Both the position numbers and the translations under genes were made by a program. Under the pieces are notes generated by a model, which did no database searches, was not told the origin of the DNA, and saw only the letters and a program-made list of their open reading frames with translations. A stretch of 24,046 bases of DNA from Erythrobacter donghaensis. Its GTDB lineage: Bacteria > Pseudomonadota > Alphaproteobacteria > Sphingomonadales > Sphingomonadaceae. Shown here piece by piece: positions 6,713 to 14,120 of the stretch; positions within the stretch are counted from its first letter, which is position 1; every line of letters begins with the position of its first letter. The stretch lies in NCBI RefSeq assembly GCF_001557325.1, contig NZ_LSJS01000188.1:1-24046 (forward strand). The letters are read 5' to 3'.

Positions 6713-7413
6713 TGATCCTCCCCTGCCTGCTCAACGAGATCCGGAAACTGCGCGGCACGCTTGCCCTGCTGCTCTGCGTTGTTGCCCCTTTGCTCGTAGC
6801 GATTGTCGCGGTGCTGATTGCCGCCAGACAGGGGGAGCCGGACTGGCTTGCCCTGCTAACCAACGCTTTCGGCCTGTGGGCCTATCTCGCCCTGCCGATG
6901 ACCATCACCGCCCTCTCGGCGCTTGTCGCGCAGGTCGACCATGGTGCCCGGATCTGGGATCATCTCTTTGCATTGCCGGTGCCGCGAGGTGCCATCCTGC
7001 TGGCCAAGGTGATCACCCTCACCCTTCTGGTCGGCATCATGTCCGTCCTGCTGGCCATGGCGGTGTTCGCGCTCGGGACGCTGGCAGGCGCGGCAGGTCC
7101 GTTGCCGCTGGCCGAGGCGGCGAGAATGGCAGGCATGCAGTGGGCCGCGTCGCTCATGGTGGCCGTCGTCCAGCTGTGGGTCGCGCTGAGGTTCCGGAGT
7201 TTCGTGGCGCCGGTTGCCCTTGGCTTCGCGGGTACGTTTCTCGTCGTTGCAGCGATGGGCGCGCCTGAAGCAATCGTGCTGCCGTGGGCCATGCCTCTTG
7301 CGACACTGGAGGTGCCGGGCGGCAATCCGGCAGTGGCTCTCGTGGCGGGTCTGGGCGGAGGGCTGCTGCTGCTGCCGGTCATGATCCGGCACCTTGCGCG
7401 GCGGGATTACTGA
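6709..7413 (+). CDS. ABC-2 type permease, partner of the fused ATPase
   Basis: A 234-residue integral membrane protein with about six hydrophobic segments, starting with a cytoplasmic N-terminus LLNEIRKLRGTLALLLCV typical of ABC-2 permeases of the bacitracin/lantibiotic-immunity type. The motif HGARIWDHLFALPVPRGAILLAKV between helices 2 and 3 matches the family's conserved coupling region. The start ATG overlaps the ATPase stop (ATGATG at 6709-6714), so translation is coupled. Together with the ATPase half of the preceding gene it makes a two-gene exporter. Its stop codon lies 7 bp inside the end of the convergent serine hydrolase 2 gene. Substrate is unknown. Confidence 0.85.
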   Translation: MMILPCLLNEIRKLRGTLALLLCVVAPLLVAIVAVLIAARQGEPDWLALLTNAFGLWAYLALPMTITALSALVAQVDHGARIWDHLFALPVPRGAILLAKVITLTLLVGIMSVLLAMAVFALGTLAGAAGPLPLAEAARMAGMQWAASLMVAVVQLWVALRFRSFVAPVALGFAGTFLVVAAMGAPEAIVLPWAMPLATLEVPGGNPAVALVAGLGGGLLLLPVMIRHLARRDY

Positions 7414-8525
7414 CCGGCTGTCGGGTTCTTCGGCGAAGCAAGGAGAGCGGCATCGAGCACCTTGTACGCCCGGCCCCGGCAATCGGCCTCGGCGAAGTTG
7501 GCAAGGCAGATCACGGTAAGCTGCCGATCCGGAACACGCACCATGAACGTCGAGACGCCGTAGTCGCCGCCCTCGTACCAGATCGTGGAGAGACCATCAT
7601 GAATGCCGCGTACGAGACCAAAGGCATCGTTGGTCTTCGGATGGGCGTAAGCCCGGGTGGAGAGCATCGTCCGGGTGAAATCCTCTCCGAACCTGTGGTC
7701 GCGAAAAAGCGCAGCGTCCCACCGCGCCAGATCGGCAAGCGTCGAGAACATCCCGCTTCCGCCGTAATGGGGCGAGAGCCGCGGTGCCTCGCGCCATTCG
7801 CCCGCACCGGATGCAGGGACATAGGCGCGCGCCGTTCCCGGGCGTTGCTCCAGCGGTGCATCGACCCAGGTCCGGCGCATGCCGAGGGGCGCGAAGAAGC
7901 TGACCTGCATATGGTTCGGGAAACTCGTCCGGTTCTGGCGCGCCACCAGCTCCGCGAGGATCTGGTAGTTGCTGTTGGAATAGGCCCAGCGGGTACCGGG
8001 CTCGAAAACGAGGCCGGCGCTGCCGAAGACGGCAGCAAGCGCGTCCTCGACAGTGAACCCGTTTTCCGATGCCCACCCGCCCCTCGGCGCGGGAAGCGTG
8101 AAGTATTCGGGGACGCCGCTGGTCATGTAGACCAGATGACCGACGGTCACCGGCTCCATGAACTCCGGCAGTTCAGGCCACCTGCGTCGGATCGGATCAT
8201 CGAGCGTCAGCCGCCCCCGGCTTATCTCAAGGGCGATGGCAGCGGCCGTGAACTGCTTGGAGAGCGATGCGAGATTGAAGGCGGTATCGGCGCCGATCCT
8301 CTCGCCGGTCCGGAGATCGGCGAGGCCGTAGCCCCGCGCGATGACCAGCTCACCGTTCCGGATCACGCCGATCGCATAGCCGGGGCGGGCCGGTACGATA
8401 TCGGCGAACAGGTCATCGACCCGGGTCTGAAGTGCCACCTCGTCCCCGCGCGCTGCCTCCTTTGCTCCACACCCAGCGGCAAACAAGCCAGCGATGATGA
8501 TGAGCAGTCCGGTCACGCGCCTCAT
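7407..8525 (-). CDS. Lipoprotein SxxK serine hydrolase (beta-lactamase family)
   Basis: A 372-residue serine hydrolase of the class C/esterase group. The N-terminus MRRVTGLLIIIAGLFAAGC is a lipoprotein signal with the lipobox cysteine at C19, so it is membrane-anchored. SLSK (S87-K90) is the SxxK pair, YSN lies at 182-184, VGHLVYMTSGVPEY is the block equivalent to RHLLTHTSGLP, and EGGDYGVS probably takes the HxG/KTG position. Histidine of the usual HTSG block is replaced by methionine (MTSG). It lies downstream of marR1 with an 84-bp gap that carries its own MarR-type palindrome. Substrate could be a peptide, ester or beta-lactam; the sequence does not decide. It overlaps the ABC permease end-to-end. 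Confidence 0.88.
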   Translation of the reverse strand: MRRVTGLLIIIAGLFAAGCGAKEAARGDEVALQTRVDDLFADIVPARPGYAIGVIRNGELVIARGYGLADLRTGERIGADTAFNLASLSKQFTAAAIALEISRGRLTLDDPIRRRWPELPEFMEPVTVGHLVYMTSGVPEYFTLPAPRGGWASENGFTVEDALAAVFGSAGLVFEPGTRWAYSNSNYQILAELVARQNRTSFPNHMQVSFFAPLGMRRTWVDAPLEQRPGTARAYVPASGAGEWREAPRLSPHYGGSGMFSTLADLARWDAALFRDHRFGEDFTRTMLSTRAYAHPKTNDAFGLVRGIHDGLSTIWYEGGDYGVSTFMVRVPDRQLTVICLANFAEADCRGRAYKVLDAALLASPKNPTAGQ

Positions 8526-8565
8526 CGCAGCACCTCCCTAGCGCCATGGCGGGTGACGCAAGATA

Positions 8566-8579
8566 TAACAGCACTGTTG
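8566..8579. promoter_or_regulatory. MarR-type operator before serine hydrolase 2
   Basis: TAACAG-CA-CTGTTG, a 14-bp inverted repeat with one mismatch. It is almost identical to the perfect site at 9088-9101 beside marR1. It lies about 40 bp upstream of the hydrolase ATG on the minus strand, and a -10-like TATATC can be read across its edge. MarR1 is the likely ligand (inference). Confidence 0.6.
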
Positions 8580-8609
8580 AATCTCTCAAGCGGCAGCCTG
8601 AGTCACTGT

Positions 8610-9083
8610 TCAACCTGCACCGCGCGTCCGGGAAGTTTCGGCGATACGCTCACGCAGGCCCTTGCGGTGGAGAGCGTTGATCGCCGTGACCAGGGCCCGG
8701 TCGAGCGGCACGCCCGTCTCCTCCATGAGGTCGGCGAGGGCGCGCGCCGTGGCAGACCAGTGTTCCCGAATACGCGGGAGCATCGCTTCCGCCTTCTCGC
8801 TCAGGGACGCGATCCGTTCTCGGCGATCATTGCCACGTGTCACGATCACGAGGCCAAGCCGCTCCATCTGCGCGATCGTCTGGCTGGCAGCGGAATGGGT
8901 AAGCGGCGCGCAGCGCGCGATCGTTGTGATGCTACTCGGGCCGCGATCGGCAAGAACCCGCATCACGGGCGTAAATCTGGGACGGTAGTCCAACCCGTCC
9001 GAGCGGTAGACGGCCAGCATCCCCGCATCGAGCAGGTCAAGCATCTCCTGCAGAAGCGATCCGAGCGTACGCACCTCTTCCAT
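8610..9083 (-). CDS. MarR-family transcriptional regulator 1
   Basis: A 157-residue winged-helix repressor-type protein. The DNA-binding core reads ITTIARCAPLTHSAASQTIAQMERLGLV and is followed by the wing GNDRRERIASLSEKAEAML. The N-terminal dimerisation helix includes LLQEMLDLLDAGMLAVYRSDGLDYRPRFTPV, which is also seen in MarR2 at 13652, so the two are paralogues. ATG at 9081-9083 is only 4 bp from a perfect palindrome, with no proper Shine-Dalgarno. A -10-like TATAAC overlaps that palindrome, so the mRNA may be nearly leaderless and the gene autorepressed. It is followed by serine hydrolase 2, and is divergent from S41 protease 1. Confidence 0.88.
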   Translation of the reverse strand: MEEVRTLGSLLQEMLDLLDAGMLAVYRSDGLDYRPRFTPVMRVLADRGPSSITTIARCAPLTHSAASQTIAQMERLGLVIVTRGNDRRERIASLSEKAEAMLPRIREHWSATARALADLMEETGVPLDRALVTAINALHRKGLRERIAETSRTRGAG

Positions 9084-9087
9084 AATC

Positions 9088-9101
9088 TAACAGTCCTGTT
9101 A
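9088..9101. promoter_or_regulatory. Perfect MarR-type operator in marR1/S41 divergent promoter
   Basis: TAACAG-TC-CTGTTA is a perfect 14-bp inverted repeat in the 101-bp region between marR1 (minus) and S41 protease 1 (plus). A -10-like TATATT at 9100-9105 (plus) and TATAAC on the minus strand abut it. Recurrence before serine hydrolase 2 supports a MarR1 site. Confidence 0.7.
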
Positions 9102-9184
9102 TATTCCGCGCCATCGGTCACCGACGGCCCGCGTGCGCGGATAATGGCCGGATGACCAGAGACCTAGCGCATGAGGAACCTGGA

Positions 9185-10669
9185 ATGTCACCCGTAATCT
9201 CAAGACGCGCCTTCACCGCCGGCATGATGGCCACGATCGGCCTTTGCGGGGTCGGCCACGCCCGGCAGGACCTGTTGATCGCGCCTGATGTCCTATGCTC
9301 CGACTTCGATGAACTTTATGAGCGTCTGGCACGGGTCCATTTCGATCTGTTTGCTCACAGGTCCCGTGCCGAGCACGACGCCCTCCACGCCGCGCTGCGC
9401 GAACGCATGACACGCTCCATGCCCGTCGACGAGGCGATCAGGTTGTTCCAGCGTTTCGTCGCCTTCGGCCGGGTGGCTCATAGCCGCATCGACGCGGCCA
9501 GCGACGCCTATCGTGCCTTCCGCCAAGCGGGAGGCCCTGCCTTCCCGCTCACCTTGCGGGTCAGGGACGATCGCGTGTTCATCATGACCAACGCCAGCGA
9601 CCAGTCCGAGCTGGCGCCGGGCGACGAGGTCCTGTCGATCGAGGGTGAGAGGGCTACGACGTTCATCGATGGGCTTTGGTCCGATCTGTCTGCGGATACT
9701 CGCTACATGTTCCACAGCATGATCGAATGGGAACTGCCGCGGCTGATCTGGCAGCGCCTCGGTGCCGTGCCTGCGATCCGCCTGAAGATTTCCCGTTACG
9801 GCGAGGACGGGCGAGAGGTGCTCGTCAGGACCCGGACGCGTGCGGAGATGGGTGCCGCGACGTCGCAGATCCCCCTGCTGGATCCGGCAGCATCAGACCG
9901 GACCTGGCGGCTCATCGACGATGCGATCGGCTATTTCCGGCCTGGTCCTTTCTACGCAGCCGAGAACCCCGATGCGATGTACGACAACACCGCCTTCGTC
10001 GGCCTGGTGGACAGGGCTTTCTCCGATCTGATCGACAAGGGTGCGGGCAAGGTCATCATCGACCTGCGTGACAACCCCGGCGGAGACAACTCCTTCAGCG
10101 ACCACCTCGTCTCCTGGTTCGCCGACCGGCCGTTCCGCTTCGCCAGCGCGTTCAGGATCAAGGTGACACCCGAGACGGTCGCATCCAACGCCGCCCGCCT
10201 TTCCGTTGCCGGCAACGACCCCACCGGAATTTCAGCCAAGCTTGCAGAGGCCTATGGCCGCGCGCGCGCGGGCGAGATCATCGATTTTCCCATACCCATC
10301 GCGCAGCCACGCGCCGGCCATCGCTATTCGGGCGAGGTCTTCGTACTGGTCAACCGTCACAGCTATTCCAACACGGTCAGTGTCGCCTCGCTGATTCAGG
10401 ATTACGGGTTCGGCACCATTCTGGGCGAGGAAACCTCGGATCTCGCGACGACCTACGGGGCGATGGAAAGCTTCACGCTGTCACGGACCGGGATCGTCGT
10501 CGGTTACCCCAAGGCGAGGATTGTCCGCATCAGCGGCGATCTCACGGGACGCGGCGTCGTGCCTGATGTCAGCATCGAAACGCCTGTTGTCGAGACGCCC
10601 GACGACCCGGTTCTGCAGCGGGCGATATCACTCGTCCGCTCGAGTACGAGCGCGGGACCATCAAAGTGA
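9185..10669 (+). CDS. Tat-exported S41-family peptidase 1
   Basis: A 494-residue protease of the S41 (C-terminal processing/IRBP-like) family. The start MSPVISRRAFTAGMMATIGLCGVGHA is a twin-arginine signal (SRRAF), and ATG at 9185 has GAGGA 7 nt upstream. After an N-terminal helical region comes a degenerate PDZ-like stretch (LAPGDEVLSIEGERATTFIDG). The S41 catalytic domain follows: VIIDLRDNPGGDN, then the nucleophile region NRHSYSNTVSVA with Ser395 as likely catalytic serine, and GTILGEETSD. It is divergent from marR1 and shares its operator region. Tat export means folding before transport, possibly with a cofactor or simply family habit. Substrate is unknown; it may act on peptidoglycan-linked or signal peptides (inference). 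Confidence 0.85.
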   Translation: MSPVISRRAFTAGMMATIGLCGVGHARQDLLIAPDVLCSDFDELYERLARVHFDLFAHRSRAEHDALHAALRERMTRSMPVDEAIRLFQRFVAFGRVAHSRIDAASDAYRAFRQAGGPAFPLTLRVRDDRVFIMTNASDQSELAPGDEVLSIEGERATTFIDGLWSDLSADTRYMFHSMIEWELPRLIWQRLGAVPAIRLKISRYGEDGREVLVRTRTRAEMGAATSQIPLLDPAASDRTWRLIDDAIGYFRPGPFYAAENPDAMYDNTAFVGLVDRAFSDLIDKGAGKVIIDLRDNPGGDNSFSDHLVSWFADRPFRFASAFRIKVTPETVASNAARLSVAGNDPTGISAKLAEAYGRARAGEIIDFPIPIAQPRAGHRYSGEVFVLVNRHSYSNTVSVASLIQDYGFGTILGEETSDLATTYGAMESFTLSRTGIVVGYPKARIVRISGDLTGRGVVPDVSIETPVVETPDDPVLQRAISLVRSSTSAGPSK

Positions 10670-10706
10670 ACAGGCGCTGGTTGGGGCCGGCCCTATATCG
10701 CTGTAA

Positions 10707-10875
10707 GTGCTTGGCACGCGGCAGTTCCCGGGCGTGGGCAAGGGGCCGGAAGCTCGATGGAACGACAAGTGGCACATCGGTTCCTGCATCAAGGCGCTTG
10801 CCTCTACACTCGCCGCGTGTCTGGCAGAGTTGGCGCATATCAGCCGGAACGCGACGATCGGGCGGATCATTGGGG
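10707..10875 (+). pseudogene. Serine hydrolase (beta-lactamase family) remnant
   Basis: The frame from GTG 10707 reads residues closely resembling the SxxK region of class C-like serine hydrolases: WNDKWHIGSCIKALASTLAA, then CLAELAHISRNATIGRIIG. Family members show DKWHIGSCTKAMTATL followed by a helix and W-D-x-T-I-G. The SCIK tetrad would be the SxxK. A TAA stop (10704-10706) is directly upstream, and the similarity ends where the coding end of the convergent S41 protease 2 begins. Everything before and after the SxxK helix is missing. It is a decayed fragment, probably from a former hydrolase gene between the two proteases. Confidence 0.65.
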
Positions 10876-12357
10876 CGGATTTCCGCCAACCACTGCAAGG
10901 GCCCCCGCGAACTGACGGTCGCGTCCCAGCGCCAAGTCTTCTGCGGTGACCCTGACCAGTCGATCGGGAATGATCCCGGCATCAGGCTCCGGCCGTGCCG
11001 AGAAGATCCCGACGATCGGCAGATCGACCTCCAGCCCCGTTTCGGGAAGGCGCACGAAAAAGTAGGCGTCGCCATTGATGCCACGCCGGTTGCCGCCGGT
11101 CGGTTCGCCGATGATCGTCGCAACGCCCGATCCCGAAAGCGCGTTGGCAAACTGGAACGTGGCTGACGAACAGGCGGCATTGACTAGGACGGCCACAGGC
11201 CCGCCGAACCTGCGCCCACGGGGCGAGATTGCCGCCTCATCCGGCGCAGCCTGGACCCGTTCATAGAAGCCTTCGGCGTCCGGGCCCTGTGCTGCCTCCC
11301 CCCAGTCACGGAAGCGCCGGTCCCAGGTGTCGAGGAAGGGGTTCAGTTCGGATGGCAGGGCACGGTACCGCAGCCGGCGACGGAACTGGGGAAGCGGCAG
11401 GTCTGCCGCAACCAGCCTTTCCAGCAGGTGCCAGCCGCACTCGGTGCCCCCCTCATTGCCGCGCAGGTCGATGATCAGGCCCTTTGCGCCCTCATCGATC
11501 AGCCGGTCGAGCACGCCATCGAGATAGGCCTTCCAGTCCCATTTGGACCGGTATGTCGCCCAGTCCCCCATCGTGAGAACTCCGATCCGGTCGGGACGGA
11601 TCGCGAACGGCCAGTCGAGAGGGGCATCATCGGGGGCCCGGGCCGCCCGGATTTCGGCTTCGGTCAGTGCACCGGCTTCCAGCAACCGTGTGCGGCCCTG
11701 AGGGTCGATCAGACCGAGCCTTACGGTTCCATCCTTCCTCGCCGGCTTCAGCAGCGGCCGGAACACATCGAAGGCTGCGTATCGGTCACTCGCACCGATA
11801 CCGAGCTGGGCAACGCGCTTGGCATCATTGCCGCCGTCCGCGCGCGCCAGGGGGAGCATGGCTGCCAGCAGGTCACGTGCAGGCGTTCCGTCGATCATGG
11901 TGATCCGCGAACCCGGTGCCAAGGTGCTCGTGCCCGCCCTGCCACCTGTCACGATCATCTCTCCATCGATCCAGCGGAACGCGAAGGGAAGACGATTGCG
12001 GCCGCCGAACAGGGCAGCGGAGGCCGCGTCACTCTGGTTGAACGGGTTGGGGTGGGTATGACCACAGCGGATGCTGGCGGTTATCCGCGCAAGGGCGATG
12101 TAGAACTCGCCAAGGCTGCGCTCGCGGCGCGCCCAGTCCTTTGCCGCGACAATACGCTCCGCGAAACCGCCAGGCGGCAGATAACGCAAGAGCCCGGGAT
12201 GAACGGTCTCATAGGCGCGCTGCAGCAGATCGAGATCCGCGCGCATCTGCGAAGGGCGCAGGCGCCCTGTTTCGGCGGCGTAGAGTACGGTCGGCAGGCC
12301 GGTGGCTGCGATGGCTGCAGCACCTCCTGCCATGAAGTGGCGGCGCGAAAGGATCAT
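10867..12357 (-). CDS. Tat-exported S41-family peptidase 2
   Basis: A 496-residue S41 protease with a twin-arginine signal (MILSRRHFMAGGAAAIAATG). An N-terminal helical domain has conserved SIRCGHTHPNPF, a motif common in this S41 subgroup before the PDZ-like part (APGSRITMIDGTPARDLLA). The catalytic region contains GLIIDLRGNEGGTECGW, the nucleophile loop NAACSSATFQFA (Ser398 likely, Ser397 possible) and TIIGEPTGGNRRG. It follows the membrane AraC gene in the same direction after 76 bp, so that regulator may control it. It is convergent with S41 protease 1 across the serine-hydrolase remnant. Expected location is the periplasm; the substrate is not predictable. Confidence 0.85.
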   Translation of the reverse strand: MILSRRHFMAGGAAAIAATGLPTVLYAAETGRLRPSQMRADLDLLQRAYETVHPGLLRYLPPGGFAERIVAAKDWARRERSLGEFYIALARITASIRCGHTHPNPFNQSDAASAALFGGRNRLPFAFRWIDGEMIVTGGRAGTSTLAPGSRITMIDGTPARDLLAAMLPLARADGGNDAKRVAQLGIGASDRYAAFDVFRPLLKPARKDGTVRLGLIDPQGRTRLLEAGALTEAEIRAARAPDDAPLDWPFAIRPDRIGVLTMGDWATYRSKWDWKAYLDGVLDRLIDEGAKGLIIDLRGNEGGTECGWHLLERLVAADLPLPQFRRRLRYRALPSELNPFLDTWDRRFRDWGEAAQGPDAEGFYERVQAAPDEAAISPRGRRFGGPVAVLVNAACSSATFQFANALSGSGVATIIGEPTGGNRRGINGDAYFFVRLPETGLEVDLPIVGIFSARPEPDAGIIPDRLVRVTAEDLALGRDRQFAGALAVVGGNPPQ

Positions 12358-12433
12358 GCGAGGCTCCTGTCTTCAGACGGAGCTTCCCTCGTCCGGACAC
12401 CTGCGGCTGTCGCCTCATCAGGCCTCGCCGGGC

Positions 12434-13507
12434 CTATGATGTGACCTTTGAGCCTTGCACGTTCGCGCGATAGCTGCTCGGCGACATGCCCAGATGCGCG
12501 CGGAAGATGCGGTTGAAGCTGGCCTTGGAGCCGAACCCGCATTCCAGCGCCAACCCGAGGAGATCATCCTCGCTGCCCTGTTCCAGCGCCTTGGCAACTG
12601 CGCCGGCACGCAGCCTGCCAAGGCATTCGGCAAAACCGCCATGCCCCTCATTCAGCGCCTTCGAAAGATGCGTCGTATTCGTGCCCAGCAGCCGCGCAAG
12701 ACGGTCGAGATCGAGTTCCGGATCGCGCCACCAGCCTTCACTCTCGAGGCGCGCGAGCCATGTCGCCCCCTGCGCGTGCCAGTCCCGTTCCTCCGATAGA
12801 TCCATCACTGCGATCGGCGCACTCGAATCGCGCCAGCCCAGCACCCCGATGACGAGGGCCGACATGCCGAGAAGGACATAGAACACGAACAGGTCGAAAT
12901 AGTCGATCGGCCTCACCAGCAGGTCGAACAGGTCCCAGGCGGCGCGGGCAACAAGAATGACGCCGAGAAAGATCAGGCCGGCGCGCAGGCGGGTGGCGGG
13001 GCGGGTGAGACGGCGCCGCGCCGCAAGCCAGTTCCTGTAGGCGTCCAGTTCACGCCAACCAAGGACTGCATAGAAGGTCATCGAGGCGATCACCGCCACC
13101 AGAAGGGCAGGACTTAGATAAGGCTGATGGACGTGCTCGTCCCACCAATACTTGGTTGCGACCGGGAATGGAAAAAGCGCTGCCTGATAAAGGAACTGGG
13201 ACACTGGCGCGATCAGATGAGAACGGCCAATGGGCGTGCCGCGCGACAGGGCGGTGACATGGCCGTAGAGCAGCGGGCCGATCGCCAGCGGCACTGCCAG
13301 CGGCGCAGAGGTGAGCCACGGCCAGCGGTCATAGGCACCGGCATAGCCGATGATGAACGGCGTCATCATTCCCGCGACGCAGACCAGCAGCAATGCAAGG
13401 TAGCGGTTGGCCATCCGGTTGGCGGGTGTCCGCCATAGCAGGACGCCCAGAACAAGGTTCTGGCCGGCCAGGACAGCCAGAAGGGTGCTCCATGCGCCGA
13501 ACTGCAT
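12434..13507 (-). CDS. Membrane-anchored AraC-family regulator
   Basis: A 357-residue protein with an N-terminal seven-helix membrane region (from FGAWSTLLAVLAGQNLVLGV to YFDLFVFYVLLGMSALVIGV) and a C-terminal AraC DNA-binding domain. The AraC part shows LDRLARLLGTNTTHLSKALN and the second HTH LLGLALECGFGSKASFNRIF, ending HLGMSPSSYR. This layout is frequent in sphingomonads and Bacteroidota, where it presumably couples a membrane or periplasmic signal to transcription. ATG at 13505-13507 was chosen since the first helix starts at once; the frame is open upstream but non-conserved. No strong Shine-Dalgarno is seen. It is divergent from MarR2 across 144 bp and upstream of S41 protease 2. Confidence 0.88.
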   Translation of the reverse strand: MQFGAWSTLLAVLAGQNLVLGVLLWRTPANRMANRYLALLLVCVAGMMTPFIIGYAGAYDRWPWLTSAPLAVPLAIGPLLYGHVTALSRGTPIGRSHLIAPVSQFLYQAALFPFPVATKYWWDEHVHQPYLSPALLVAVIASMTFYAVLGWRELDAYRNWLAARRRLTRPATRLRAGLIFLGVILVARAAWDLFDLLVRPIDYFDLFVFYVLLGMSALVIGVLGWRDSSAPIAVMDLSEERDWHAQGATWLARLESEGWWRDPELDLDRLARLLGTNTTHLSKALNEGHGGFAECLGRLRAGAVAKALEQGSEDDLLGLALECGFGSKASFNRIFRAHLGMSPSSYRANVQGSKVTS

Positions 13508-13639
13508 CGGGGGTATTGGTGCCGCCAAATCCGCTGGAGTCAACGCGTCTTCTGCATGCAGTGCTCGAGAGGCCGGCGGGTGGGAGCCCTGCTCGGCGAG
13601 GATGACAGAAATCCCTTGATCGACGGGCCCGGAATTTAC

Positions 13640-13651
13640 ATAAGGACTTAT
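13640..13651. promoter_or_regulatory. Palindrome overlapping marR2 ribosome-binding site
   Basis: ATAAG-GA-CTTAT is a perfect 12-bp palindrome ending at the base before the ATG of marR2. It contains the Shine-Dalgarno AAGGA (13642-13646, spacing 5). Its central AG-N2-CT matches the centre of the marR1 sites, so it is a plausible autoregulatory site for the paralogue. Confidence 0.5.
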
Positions 13652-14119
13652 ATGACTCGTCTCTCCAGCAGATTGGGAACCCGGCTCCGCGCACTCCTTG
13701 CGATGCTCGACGGCGATGTCGAGGCCCTGTACGCCCGGCTTGGCACACCGTTCAGGCCGCGGTTCTACCCGGTCGTTTCCCACCTTCTCGCGGCTGGAAG
13801 TGCAACCGTCGGCGAGCTTGCGGGCGCGGCCGGTGTCTCGCAGCCCGCCATCACCCAGACGCTGTCCGAGATGGAGAAGCTTGGGCTCATCGACGTTTCG
13901 GTCGCGGATGACAGGCGCGTCCGCTCTGTCGCGCTGTCACAGGCGGGCGCGGCCACGGCCGGCGAGCTGGCCCCGATGTGGCTCGCAATCGATGATGCCG
14001 CGGATGAACTCGACCGCGAGCTTCCCTACGCCCTTTCGGCGATACTTGACGCTGCGAGCGACGCGCTGCGCAAGGAGCGCTTCCTTGACCGGATCGACAG
14101 GCACACACGGGGAGACTGA
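13652..14119 (+). CDS. MarR-family transcriptional regulator 2
   Basis: A 155-residue winged-helix regulator paralogous to MarR1: shared features include the dimer helix LLAMLDGDVEALYARLGTPF, RPRFYPV, QTLSEMEKLGL and DDRRVRSVALSQ. The HTH is VGELAGAAGVSQPAITQTLS. Start ATG 13652 is the first after the in-frame upstream region and has AAGGA within a palindrome directly before it. It is followed after 1 bp by S41 protease 3, with the stop TGA and next ATG nearly touching, so the two are translationally coupled. It is divergent from the membrane AraC gene. Effector is unknown; MarR proteins usually answer to small hydrophobic compounds or oxidation. Confidence 0.88.
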   Translation: MTRLSSRLGTRLRALLAMLDGDVEALYARLGTPFRPRFYPVVSHLLAAGSATVGELAGAAGVSQPAITQTLSEMEKLGLIDVSVADDRRVRSVALSQAGAATAGELAPMWLAIDDAADELDRELPYALSAILDAASDALRKERFLDRIDRHTRGD

Positions 14120-14120
14120 T

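Noticed and set aside
7284..9155. Long open frame on the plus strand opposite serine hydrolase 2 and marR1
   Set aside because: The minus-strand genes have clear SxxK, YSN and winged-helix motifs; the opposite frame shows no family features.
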